From: Pseudomonas anatoliensis
GTDB taxonomy: Bacteria > Pseudomonadota > Gammaproteobacteria > Pseudomonadales > Pseudomonadaceae
Length of the DNA stretch: 64,000 nucleotides
Direction of reading: 5' to 3'
Assembly (NCBI RefSeq): GCF_017976235.1
Contig: NZ_JACVHC010000004.1
Coordinates: 1 to 64,000, forward strand
Shown here one piece after another: positions 7,520 to 15,477 of the stretch (position 1 is its first letter; every line of letters begins with the position of its first letter). Made by a program: the position numbers and the translations under genes. The notes below the pieces were generated by a model. It worked only from the letters and a program-made list of their open reading frames with translations, was not told the DNA's origin and did not search any database.

Positions 7520-8706
7520 TTTCGACCTTTAAAAAAGAACTGCCGGTACTGGCCCGAATCTGGTTATGGCTAGGCCGTTTGCTGGGCAAAACCCTGCTGA
7601 TCCTGCTCGTCATCGGCGTGCTCGGCTGGGCCGTCGCCACGGCATGGTTCGCCTGGCAGCATCGTGGCCCGGTGTCGGCACTGGAGCAGGTCCCGGCCAG
7701 TGAAGCAGGCATGACTCAGGACGTGATCCAGACGGCCGTGCGCATTGTCGATCAACACCGCGAAGGCACACGCTATCTGCGCGATGCTCACGCCAAGGCA
7801 CATGGTTGCGTAAAAGCTGAAGTGAAGGTTTTGCCGGAACTGACTCAGTCATTGCGACAAGGCGTGTTCAGCGAGCCGGGTAAAACCTGGCAGGCGATGA
7901 TTCGCTTGTCCAACGGCAACGCCTATCCGCAGTTCGACAGCATGCGCGATGCCCGAGGCATGGCGATCAAACTGTTCGACGTTGCCGGCAAACAATTGCT
8001 CGACAACCGCCAGCAACAACATGAACAAGACTTCGTGATGTTCAGCCACCCGAATTTCTTTGTCAGCGATGTCGCCGAGTACCGTCAGAATGTGGCCGCG
8101 CAGGCTGACGGCAAAAAGGTCATGGCGTTTTTCCCCGGGTGGGATCCGCGCACCTGGCAGATCAGGCATTTGTTTATTGCGCTGGCAACATTGTCGCCGC
8201 CGCCGGATAGCCCGACGGCAACCACATACTTTTCGGTTTCGCCCTACAAATTCGGTGAGGCGAATGCAAAGTTTCGTGTAGCACCCGATCCGGATAACTG
8301 CCCCGCTTACAAGCTGCCTGAACAGAATCACGACCTGCCGAACTTTCTGCGCAGCGCGTTGAATCAACAGCTGTCGACAGATCGCGTACCCGCCTGCTTC
8401 GTGCTGCAGATTCAGCGTCAGGATACCCATGATTACATGCCGATCGAGGACACCAGCATCGAATGGCGCGAACAGGATTCGCCCTTCGAAACGGTCGCGC
8501 GGATCACCCTGCCGCCGCAGGATTTCGATAACCCGGCGCTGAATCTGGCCTGCGATAACCTGTCGTTCAATCCGTGGTTCGGAATTGAAGCGCATCGGCC
8601 TATCGGCGGGATCAATCGGTTGCGCAAAGCGGTGTACGAAGCAGTCAGCGACTACCGTCATCAGCGCAATGTCGAAGGATCTTTCCTGCTGAGTGACGGC
8701 ATTTAG
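7516..8706 (+). CDS. Catalase-fold family protein with N-terminal membrane anchor
   Basis: 396 codons, start overlapping the stop of the cytochrome gene (ATGA). A transmembrane segment at about residues 22-46 precedes a haem-catalase-like domain: a HAKAHGCVKAEV segment gives a candidate distal His92, the core carries IRLSNG and DARGMAIKLFD, and RKAVY (370-374) fits the RxxxY proximal haem-ligand pattern. The protein is shorter than classical catalases and lacks their C-terminal flavodoxin part, like catalase-related peroxidases or allene-oxide-synthase-like members. Together with its neighbour it suggests a periplasmic haem enzyme pair dealing with peroxides or lipid hydroperoxides; this is inference. 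Its 3' 62 bases overlap the convergent gene. Confidence 0.85.
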   Translation: MISTFKKELPVLARIWLWLGRLLGKTLLILLVIGVLGWAVATAWFAWQHRGPVSALEQVPASEAGMTQDVIQTAVRIVDQHREGTRYLRDAHAKAHGCVKAEVKVLPELTQSLRQGVFSEPGKTWQAMIRLSNGNAYPQFDSMRDARGMAIKLFDVAGKQLLDNRQQQHEQDFVMFSHPNFFVSDVAEYRQNVAAQADGKKVMAFFPGWDPRTWQIRHLFIALATLSPPPDSPTATTYFSVSPYKFGEANAKFRVAPDPDNCPAYKLPEQNHDLPNFLRSALNQQLSTDRVPACFVLQIQRQDTHDYMPIEDTSIEWREQDSPFETVARITLPPQDFDNPALNLACDNLSFNPWFGIEAHRPIGGINRLRKAVYEAVSDYRHQRNVEGSFLLSDGI

Positions 8707-10006
8707 CCTCCCTGGGGGCCGATGGGAAGACCTGGCCGACAGTCGGCCAGGTCTTGCTTGGCAAGAGAACATCCAACTCTCCTGCGTATACGACTTTGTC
8801 GACAAACATCCGCGGGGTCGTCACCCCCTCGATCAGATCCTCCTCAAAGTCCTCCGACATTTCGGCGATCAGTCGCCTGATGAGCACGTTGGGAAAGGAA
8901 AAGCTCAGAACCGCACCGTCGGGGGTGATCAGATACAGTTGTTGATGGGGTGCTGCGTTCAGTCGTTGCAGCCCGACTTTCAGGTCGGCGGGCGAGAAAA
9001 AGTTTTTGTAGAGATCAACATCCTGCGGGGGTAAACGGTCCAGGGGCAATGGATTGCTCGAGTGATAAAAGCCATCTACCTGGAAGCCATCAGGAAGCAG
9101 TGGATTGCCATGGACATCCTTGGGGAAGATCACCGCACGATCGAAACTGGCGTAATCGGTGAATTCGCCAGCGGTTACAAGATACTCGTCACGGTTCTTG
9201 TGTTTGAGAACGATGCCGACGGCTTGTCCGGAAGACGAGCAAGACTTTTGCTGCATTCGCAGGTAATTCGCGACGCCCGTGACATCCTTGAGGATAGGCC
9301 CGCAAACAGGCATGAGTTCGACGAGTGGCTTATCAGCTTCCTGCTCCGGATCGATTTCATCGTCCCAGTTCCAGTCTGGCGTCAGTTCCCCCCGGTGAAC
9401 CCACTTATCACCTTTTACGACCGTGGCGACTTCACCCGCGGCTATTGCCAACAGGATCCAGATACTGGCCGGTAGCCAACCTTTCTCATACTTTGCCCGA
9501 AACAGCTGAGGTAGTCCGTTAGCGCCGTTGCTGATGATGGGAGTGAGTTCTTCCTCGTATGCCGATGAGGTGGATGTGTATGAGAGGAGACCGCCATCTG
9601 ACGACACGTAACACTTGGAACACTGGCGCTCGGAGTGTGTAACAAGCCACACATCGTAAATCCTGAAGAATTCGTTGCGAGTACTTTCTTCCTCAAGAGT
9701 ATTAAACGTGTTGGGCGAGAGGGGTACATTCCGATGAAAACTTGCCTCGATCGAATGACCGGGCGGACTTTTGAAAATGGTAGATGGAGGCCATGTTTCT
9801 GTTAAGGGTTTAGCAAACTCTTTACAAACGTACTGTCCCTGCTCATTTTTCAGAATGTACCAGCGCACCTCGGTATTGGATTCGAACTCCAATCGATGCA
9901 AATACGCGGCAGCGTCGTCCGACGTCCGGAACGCCGGATTTTGCGCAAGGAGGTTTTTTTTGTTCAACGGACATTTGGGGGGTTCTACAGCAGTGCTGTC
10001 AGGCAT
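8645..10006 (-). CDS. Uncharacterised protein with two DUF4329-like halves
   Basis: 453 codons. The N-terminal part (FRTSDDAAAYLHRLEF, then YILKNEQGQYVCKEF and GHSIEASFHRNVPL) and a second part (VGIVLKHKNRDEYLVT, GFQVDGFYHSSNPL, LYLITPDGAVLSFS) follow the same order of motifs, so the protein looks internally duplicated; the pattern recalls DUF4329, a domain common in polymorphic-toxin proteins. A hydrophobic segment (LPASIWILLAIAAGEVATVV) lies between them. GC content and codon use are lower than in the neighbours, and it lies between conserved genes and tRNAs, which suggests acquisition. The last 20 codons are antisense to the catalase-like gene and end in a cysteine/histidine-rich tail that may result from a shifted stop. 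Function unknown. Confidence 0.7.
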   Translation of the reverse strand: MPDSTAVEPPKCPLNKKNLLAQNPAFRTSDDAAAYLHRLEFESNTEVRWYILKNEQGQYVCKEFAKPLTETWPPSTIFKSPPGHSIEASFHRNVPLSPNTFNTLEEESTRNEFFRIYDVWLVTHSERQCSKCYVSSDGGLLSYTSTSSAYEEELTPIISNGANGLPQLFRAKYEKGWLPASIWILLAIAAGEVATVVKGDKWVHRGELTPDWNWDDEIDPEQEADKPLVELMPVCGPILKDVTGVANYLRMQQKSCSSSGQAVGIVLKHKNRDEYLVTAGEFTDYASFDRAVIFPKDVHGNPLLPDGFQVDGFYHSSNPLPLDRLPPQDVDLYKNFFSPADLKVGLQRLNAAPHQQLYLITPDGAVLSFSFPNVLIRRLIAEMSEDFEEDLIEGVTTPRMFVDKVVYAGELDVLLPSKTWPTVGQVFPSAPREAKCRHSAGKILRHCADDGSR

Positions 10007-10150
10007 AGGGTCAGTCTCTCGGTAGGCTATTGAACGGAGTCATGACGCGAAATGAGTCATGAACAACGTTGCCCATTGTCCGAAAGCGGCTTGGCTGGCA
10101 GGCACTACATAGATATACGCAGCGAAAAATACTCAAACGCCAGACAGCAA

Positions 10151-10173
10151 AAAGCCCGCACTAGGCGGGCTTT
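10151..10173 (-). terminator. Intrinsic terminator of tRNA pair 1
   Basis: Nine-base arms (10151-10159, 10165-10173) followed on the minus strand by five U, placed about 40 bases beyond the tRNA-Asp end. Confidence 0.85.
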
Positions 10174-10213
10174 CTGTGGTGATCTGGCGTTCAGTGTTCC
10201 AGATTACCGAATA

Positions 10214-10290
10214 TGGCGCAGCGGACGGGACTCGAACCCGCGACCCCCGGCGTGACAGGCCGGTATTCTAACCGACTGAACTACCGCTGC
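10214..10290 (-). tRNA. tRNA-Asp (GTC), copy 1
   Basis: 77 bases on the minus strand; acceptor GCAGCGG pairs with CCGCTGC, CCA is encoded, and the anticodon loop CTGTCAC gives GTC. It lies downstream of tRNA-Val copy 1 in the same small transcript. Confidence 0.97.
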
Positions 10291-10309
10291 GCGAAACGCT
10301 TGAAACGAA

Positions 10310-10385
10310 TGGTGGGTGATGACGGGATCGAACCGCCGACATTCTGCTTGTAAGGCAGACGCTCTCCCAGCTGAGCTAATCACCC
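10310..10385 (-). tRNA. tRNA-Val (TAC), copy 1
   Basis: 76 bases; acceptor GGGTGAT pairs with ATCACCC, CCA encoded, anticodon TAC in the loop CTTACAA. First gene of the second tRNA pair. Confidence 0.97.
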
Positions 10386-10405
10386 TTCGCTTCGTTACGG
10401 GACGC

Positions 10406-10435
10406 ATTATGCCACAAGTTTTCGTAACGTGTTGA
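10406..10435 (-). promoter_or_regulatory. Possible promoter of tRNA pair 1
   Basis: On the minus strand TCAACA (10430-10435) and CATAAT (10406-10411) are 18 bases apart, with a GTGG before the -10. Transcription would start some 15 bases before tRNA-Val, so this copy may be expressed independently. Confidence 0.5.
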
Positions 10436-10512
10436 TTTAATTGAATATTTTTTCAAATAAATCCGAAAACCGGTGAAACGACACATCCCGCGGGTACAAC
10501 CTTGGAGCAGAA

Positions 10513-10536
10513 AAAAACCCGCCTTGGCGGGTTTTT
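10513..10536 (-). terminator. Intrinsic terminator of tRNA pair 2
   Basis: Eleven-base arms around a two-base loop followed by a run of U on the minus strand, about 40 bases beyond tRNA-Asp copy 2; same relative place as the terminator after pair 1. Confidence 0.85.
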
Positions 10537-10576
10537 CCGTGGTGACCTGGCGTTCAGCGTTCCAGGTTACCGAATA

Positions 10577-10653
10577 TGGCGCAGCGGACGGGACTCGAAC
10601 CCGCGACCCCCGGCGTGACAGGCCGGTATTCTAACCGACTGAACTACCGCTGC
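10577..10653 (-). tRNA. tRNA-Asp (GTC), copy 2
   Basis: Identical in sequence to the copy at 10214-10290, 77 bases, anticodon GTC, CCA encoded. Confidence 0.97.
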
Positions 10654-10672
10654 GCGTAACACATGAAACGAA

Positions 10673-10748
10673 TGGTGGGTGATGACGGGATCGAACCGCC
10701 GACATTCTGCTTGTAAGGCAGACGCTCTCCCAGCTGAGCTAATCACCC
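10673..10748 (-). tRNA. tRNA-Val (TAC), copy 2
   Basis: Identical in sequence to the copy at 10310-10385, 76 bases, anticodon TAC, CCA encoded. First gene behind the strong promoter at 10769-10797. Confidence 0.97.
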
Positions 10749-10768
10749 TTCGCTTCGGTGTGGCGCGC

Positions 10769-10797
10769 ATTCTACGGAGCGACCCCACCTCTGGCAA
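10769..10797 (-). promoter_or_regulatory. Sigma-70 promoter of tRNA pair 2
   Basis: Minus strand TTGCCA (10792-10797) and TAGAAT (10769-10774) with exactly 17 bases between them, about 20 bases before tRNA-Val. A GC-rich stretch (GCGCGCC) follows the -10, as is usual for stringently controlled tRNA promoters. Confidence 0.75.
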
Positions 10798-10907
10798 GCA
10801 CTTTTTTAAATAATTTTCCGAGGCCTTCCAAAGGCTTAGAGAAGGGTTGGCCTATGCCACGGCGAAGACAATAATGCCCCCCTTTGTATAAAGGAGAGAC
10901 TCACCCC

Positions 10908-11828
10908 ATGTGGTTCAAAAACCTGCTTATCTATCGCCTGACCCAAGACCTGCCTGTCGATGCCGAGGCGCTGGAAACTGCACTGGCCACCAAACTGGCG
11001 CGTCCATGTGCAAGCCAGGAGTTGACCACCTACGGTTTCGTCGCGCCGTTCGGCAAAGGCGAAGATGCTCCACTGGTGCACGTCAGCGGTGATTTCCTGC
11101 TGATCTCTGCGCGTAAAGAAGAACGCATTCTGCCGGGCAGCGTCGTACGCGATGCGGTCAAGGAAAAGGTCGAAGAGATCGAAGCCGAGCAAATGCGCAA
11201 GGTCTATAAGAAGGAACGCGACCAGATCAAGGATGAAATCATCCAGGCCTTTCTGCCGCGCGCCTTTATCCGTCGCTCGTCGACCTTCGCTGCCATCGCA
11301 CCGAAACAGGGTCTGATCCTGGTCAACTCGGCCAGCCCGAAACGCGCCGAAGACCTGCTGTCGACCCTGCGTGAAGTGATCGGCACCCTGCCCGTTCGCC
11401 CGTTGACCGTAAAAATGTCGCCAACCGCGACCATGACCGAATGGGTCACCACGCAGAAAGCCGCCGACGACTTCTATGTGCTGGACGAGTGCGAACTGCG
11501 CGACACCCACGAAGACGGCGGTATCGTGCGTTGCAAGCGTCAGGACCTGACCAGCGAAGAAATCCAGCTGCACCTGAGCACCGGCAAAGTCGTTACTCAA
11601 CTGTCGCTGGCCTGGCAGGACAAGTTGTCGTTCATGCTCGACGACAAGATGACCGTCAAACGCCTGAAGTTCGAAGATCTGTTGCAGGATCAGGCGGAAC
11701 AGGACGGCGGCGAAGAGGCCCTCGGCCAGCTGGATGCGAGCTTCACACTGATGATGCTGACATTCGGCGACTTCCTGCCGGCGCTGGTTGAAGCGTTGGG
11801 TGGCGAAGAGACTCCGCAGGGGATCTGA
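10908..11828 (+). CDS. rdgC: Recombination-associated protein RdgC
   Basis: 306 codons from the ATG at 10908, with AAAGGAGAG nine bases upstream; an in-frame TTG at 10884 lies before the ribosome site. The protein begins [15 protein letters not shown] and carries the RdgC features [18 protein letters not shown], a charged central stretch and [18 protein letters not shown], at the usual family length. RdgC forms a ring-shaped dimer on double-stranded DNA and modulates RecA loading. It is a single gene, followed by a REP doublet. Confidence 0.96.
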   Translation: MWFKNLLIYRLTQDLPVDAEALETALATKLARPCASQELTTYGFVAPFGKGEDAPLVHVSGDFLLISARKEERILPGSVVRDAVKEKVEEIEAEQMRKVYKKERDQIKDEIIQAFLPRAFIRRSSTFAAIAPKQGLILVNSASPKRAEDLLSTLREVIGTLPVRPLTVKMSPTATMTEWVTTQKAADDFYVLDECELRDTHEDGGIVRCKRQDLTSEEIQLHLSTGKVVTQLSLAWQDKLSFMLDDKMTVKRLKFEDLLQDQAEQDGGEEALGQLDASFTLMMLTFGDFLPALVEALGGEETPQGI

Positions 11829-11850
11829 CCTGCCTTTTGTGTGAAAGCTT

Positions 11851-11929
11851 AAAAGATCGCAGCCTTCGGCAGCTCCTACAACTGGAATGCATTTTTCCTG
11901 TAGGAGCTGCCGGAGGCTGCGATCTTTTT
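11851..11929. repeat. REP doublet (GATCGCAGCC type)
   Basis: Two inverted copies of a ~30-base REP (AGATCGCAGCCTTCGGCAGC core) separated by 18 bases, between rdgC and the BASS gene; could also act as a terminator. Confidence 0.85.
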
Positions 11930-11982
11930 GCTGGCGACGTATGCTTAGCTTCCTAACGCTTTCACATAACAAGGAACAAGCC

Positions 11983-12948
11983 ATGCGCGCACTGGCTGCA
12001 CTCAGCCGCTTTGTCGGCAACACCTTCGCTTACTGGGTTCTGATTTTCGCCGTTGTGGCCTTCCTGCAACCGGCGTGGTTCCTCGGCCTGAAAAGCGCGA
12101 TCGTGCCGCTGCTCGGGCTGGTGATGTTCGGCATGGGCCTGACTCTCAAACTTGATGACTTCGCCGCCGTCGCCCGCCAACCCTGGCGTGTGGCGCTGGG
12201 CGTGGTCGCACATTTCGTGATCATGCCGGGCATGGCGTGGTTGCTCTGCCAGATTTTTCATCTGCCACCGGAGATCGCCGTCGGCGTGATTCTGGTCGGT
12301 TGCTGTCCGAGCGGCACGTCGTCCAATGTGATGACCTGGCTGGCCCGCGGTGATCTGGCGTTGTCGGTGGCCATCGCCGCCGTCACCACCCTCCTCGCTC
12401 CGCTGCTGACCCCGGCGCTGATCTGGCTGCTGGCCTCGGCGTGGTTGCCGGTGTCGTTCATGGAGCTGTTCTGGTCGATCCTGCAAGTGGTGCTGTTGCC
12501 GATCGTTCTTGGCGTGGTTGCGCAACGTTTGCTGGGCGACAAGGTTCGTCATGCGGTGGATGTTTTGCCGCTGGTGTCGGTGGTGAGCATCGTGATCATC
12601 GTTACCGCCGTAGTGGCGGCCAGTCAGGCGAAGATCGCCGAATCCGGTGTGTTGATCATGGCTGTGGTGATGCTGCACAACAGCTTCGGTTACTTGCTGG
12701 GCTACTTCACCGGGCGTTTGTTCAACCTGCCGCTGGCGCAGCGCAAATCGCTGGCACTGGAAGTGGGCATGCAGAACTCGGGATTGGGCGCCGCGCTGGC
12801 CAGTGCACACTTTTCGCCACTGGCGGCGGTACCGAGCGCGTTGTTCAGCGTTTGGCACAATATTTCCGGGGCGCTGCTGTCGACGTATTTCCGGCGAATG
12901 AGCGAGAAGGACGATCGCGAAACGTTGGCCCGACAGGCGGCTGACTGA
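11983..12948 (+). CDS. Bile acid:sodium symporter family (BASS/PanS-like) transporter
   Basis: 321 codons from the ATG at 11983, preceded by AAGGAAC. About nine to ten hydrophobic helices; the family motifs GCCPSGTSSNVMTWLARGD (near residue 107) and EVGMQNSGLGAALAS (near residue 265) form the crossed-helix sodium and substrate site. Bacterial members import or export organic anions such as keto-acids; the substrate cannot be read here. Single gene between rdgC and the guanidine riboswitch. Confidence 0.9.
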   Translation: MRALAALSRFVGNTFAYWVLIFAVVAFLQPAWFLGLKSAIVPLLGLVMFGMGLTLKLDDFAAVARQPWRVALGVVAHFVIMPGMAWLLCQIFHLPPEIAVGVILVGCCPSGTSSNVMTWLARGDLALSVAIAAVTTLLAPLLTPALIWLLASAWLPVSFMELFWSILQVVLLPIVLGVVAQRLLGDKVRHAVDVLPLVSVVSIVIIVTAVVAASQAKIAESGVLIMAVVMLHNSFGYLLGYFTGRLFNLPLAQRKSLALEVGMQNSGLGAALASAHFSPLAAVPSALFSVWHNISGALLSTYFRRMSEKDDRETLARQAAD

Positions 12949-12995
12949 CTTCAGAACTTGATCCCCGGGTTAATGCTCGTCAATATGTTGCGCAA

Positions 12996-13046
12996 CGCGG
13001 GGACGACCCTGCGGCTCGATCGAGTTTTAATCTGGGGACGACCCCG
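12996..13046 (+). promoter_or_regulatory. Guanidine-II riboswitch (mini-ykkC)
   Basis: Two short hairpins, 12996-13013 and 13033-13046, each closed by G-C pairs and carrying the loop ACGA within GGGGACGACCC. This pair of ACGR loops is the hallmark of the guanidine-II class. The second hairpin ends nine bases before GGAGG of the exporter gene, so ligand binding would expose the ribosome site and switch on translation. Confidence 0.92.
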
Positions 13047-13066
13047 TCAATCGATGGAGGTCTTTC

Positions 13067-13381
13067 ATGTCCTGGATCATTCTGTTTTTCGCCGGCCTGT
13101 TCGAAGTCGGCTGGGCCGTCGGCCTCAAGTACACCGATGGCTTCAGCCGTCCACTCCCCACCGCACTGACCATTGCCGCCATGGCCGTCAGCCTTGGCTT
13201 GCTGGGCCTTGCCATGAAGGAATTGCCGCTGGGCACGGCCTATGCGATCTGGACGGGCGTCGGTGCCGTGGGCACGGTGATTGCCGGGATCATTCTGTTT
13301 GGTGAGTCGATGGCGCTGATTCGGCTGGCCAGTGTGGCGTTGATCATCACGGGTTTGATCGGGCTCAAGGTCAGCGCTTAG
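13067..13381 (+). CDS. sugE: SMR-family guanidinium exporter (Gdx/SugE)
   Basis: 104 codons, four transmembrane helices, start preceded by GGAGG. The central Glu13 in [20 protein letters not shown] is the proton/guanidinium-coupling residue of small multidrug resistance proteins, and the neighbouring residues match the Gdx/SugE subtype rather than EmrE-type drug exporters. The guanidine-II riboswitch directly upstream supports guanidinium as substrate. Functions as an antiparallel dimer in the inner membrane. Confidence 0.93.
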   Translation: MSWIILFFAGLFEVGWAVGLKYTDGFSRPLPTALTIAAMAVSLGLLGLAMKELPLGTAYAIWTGVGAVGTVIAGIILFGESMALIRLASVALIITGLIGLKVSA

Positions 13382-13390
13382 GCCACTGGC

Positions 13391-13487
13391 CCCATCGCTG
13401 GCAAGCCAGCTCCCACAGTTTCGTTGGTGTACACAAAACCGGTGTTTACCGAAGCTCCCTGTGGGAGCTGGCTTGCCAGCGATGAGA
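13391..13487. repeat. REP doublet (GCTGGCAAGCCAGC type)
   Basis: Inverted pair of the element CATCGCTGGCAAGCCAGCTC; between convergent sugE and the MFS-PlsC gene, where it may end both transcripts. Confidence 0.85.
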
Positions 13488-13503
13488 CCAGCACAATCAC
13501 CGA

Positions 13504-15378
13504 TTATCTAACGGTGCCTCGCAACTCCCCCACCAACCCCTGCAACTTCAACGGCTCAGCCGCTTCCACCGCAACAGCAGAACCCGCCACCAGCGTCACC
13601 CGCGACCACAACCGCCGAAACACGCCTTTGTTCGGATCGCGACTGAAGAAACTCCCCCACAACCCCTGCAACGCCAGCGGAATCACCGGCACCGGTGTCT
13701 CTTCCAGAATCCGCGTCAGCCCGCCCTTGAACTCATTGATCTCGCCATCGGTCGTCAACTTGCCCTCAGGGAAGATGCACACCAATTCACCGTCCTTCAG
13801 ATATTGAGCGATACGACTGAAGGCCTTTTCGTAGATCTGGATGTCTTCGTTGCGGCCGGCAATCGGAATTGTCCCCGCCGTGCGAAAGATAAAGTTCAGC
13901 ACCGGCAGGTTGTAGATTTTGTAGTACATGACGAAGCGAATCGGCCTACGCACTGCGCCGCCGATCAGCAACGCATCGACGAACGAAACGTGATTGCACA
14001 CCAGTAACGCCGCGCCTTCATCCGGAATCGCGTCCAGGTTGCGATGTTCGACGCGGTACATGGAGTGGCTGAGCAGCCAGATCATGAAACGCATGCTGAA
14101 CTCGGGGACGATCTTGAAGATGTAGGCATTGACGCCGATGTTGAGCAGCGACACCACGAGGAACAGTTGCGGGATCGACAGCTCGACCACACTCAGCAGC
14201 ACGATCGACACGATGGCCGAAATAACCATAAACAACGCGTTGAGAATGTTGTTGGCAGCGATCACCCGCGCCCGCTCGTTCTCGGCAGTGCGCGACTGGA
14301 TCAACGCATACAACGGCACGATATAGAAACCACCGAAAACGCCGAGGCCGAGAATGTCGAACAGCACAGCCCAGGTGTGGCCGAAACTCAGCACTTCAAT
14401 CCAGCTATGGCCAGTGACACTGTCGGGAATTCCGCCGGAATGCCACCACAGCAGCAGGCCGAACACGGTCAGACCGAACGAACCAAACGGCACCAGACCG
14501 ATCTCGACTTTGCGCCCGGAAAGCTTCTCGCAGAGCATCGAACCCAGCGCGATCCCGACCGAGAACACGGTAAGGATCAAGGTGACCACGGTTTCGTCGC
14601 CGTGCATCCACTCCTTGGCGTAGGCCGGGATCTGCGTCAGATAAATCGCCCCGACAAACCAGAACCACGAGTTGCCGACTATCGAGCGCGACACCGCCGG
14701 CGTCTGGCCCAAGCCAAGTTTCAAAGTAGCCCAAGACTGACTGAAGATGTTCCAGTTCAGGCGCATATCCGGGGATGAAGCCGCCGCGCGGGGAATGCTG
14801 CGGCTGGCCAGATAACCCAGCACTGCAATGCCGACGATGGCGATCGACACCAGCGGCGCGTAGTGGGTCGACGACATGATTACCCCGGCGCCGATGGTGC
14901 CGGCCAGAATCGCCAGGAACGTGCCCATCTCCACCAGACCATTACCGCCGACCAGTTCTTCTTCACGCAAGGCCTGCGGCAGGATCGAATATTTCACCGG
15001 CCCGAACAGCGCCGAGTGAGTGCCCATGGCGAACAACGCCACCAGCATCAAAGACAAGTGATCGAAGAGAAAGCCGACGGATCCCACAGCCATGATGGCG
15101 ATTTCCGCCAGTTTGATCAGACGGATCAGCGCGTCCTTGGCGAATTTCTCGCCGAACTGCCCGGCCAGCGCCGAGAACAGGAAGAACGGCAGAATAAACA
15201 GCAACGCACACAGGTTGACCCAGATCGAACGGTCACCTTCGATGGTCAGCCGATAGAGAATGGCGAGGATCAGCGACTGCTTGAACACGTTGTCGTTGAA
15301 CGCGCCGAGCGACTGCGTGATGAAGAACGGCAGGAAGCGCCGGGTGCGCAGCAGGTTGAACTGTGAGGGGTGACTCAT
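13504..15378 (-). CDS. MFS transporter fused to PlsC-type acyltransferase
   Basis: 624 codons from the ATG at 15378 (GGAAG just upstream); an in-frame extension to 15456 has no ribosome site. Residues about 10-425 are a twelve-helix MFS module related to the lysophospholipid flippase LplT; residues about 440-600 are a PlsC domain with NHVSFVD (462-468) and the IFPEGK block. This is the LplT-PlsC part of the LplT-Aas system without the acyl-ACP synthetase domain. A likely role is to move lysophospholipid across the inner membrane and re-acylate it; acyl donor would be acyl-ACP or acyl-CoA. Single gene, leftward. Confidence 0.88.
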   Translation of the reverse strand: MSHPSQFNLLRTRRFLPFFITQSLGAFNDNVFKQSLILAILYRLTIEGDRSIWVNLCALLFILPFFLFSALAGQFGEKFAKDALIRLIKLAEIAIMAVGSVGFLFDHLSLMLVALFAMGTHSALFGPVKYSILPQALREEELVGGNGLVEMGTFLAILAGTIGAGVIMSSTHYAPLVSIAIVGIAVLGYLASRSIPRAAASSPDMRLNWNIFSQSWATLKLGLGQTPAVSRSIVGNSWFWFVGAIYLTQIPAYAKEWMHGDETVVTLILTVFSVGIALGSMLCEKLSGRKVEIGLVPFGSFGLTVFGLLLWWHSGGIPDSVTGHSWIEVLSFGHTWAVLFDILGLGVFGGFYIVPLYALIQSRTAENERARVIAANNILNALFMVISAIVSIVLLSVVELSIPQLFLVVSLLNIGVNAYIFKIVPEFSMRFMIWLLSHSMYRVEHRNLDAIPDEGAALLVCNHVSFVDALLIGGAVRRPIRFVMYYKIYNLPVLNFIFRTAGTIPIAGRNEDIQIYEKAFSRIAQYLKDGELVCIFPEGKLTTDGEINEFKGGLTRILEETPVPVIPLALQGLWGSFFSRDPNKGVFRRLWSRVTLVAGSAVAVEAAEPLKLQGLVGELRGTVR

Positions 15379-15477
15379 CTTCCGTGTTTCCCTGATGTTT
15401 AAGGTAGAGAGGCCTGGATACTGCTTATTGGAATCCCGATCCGCGATCCAGGCCACACCTTACCTAAACTTTTCAGG

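Noticed and set aside
10214..10748. Duplicated tRNA block considered as prophage attachment site
   Set aside because: No integrase or phage genes in the window, and the repeat covers complete tRNA units with their own terminators.
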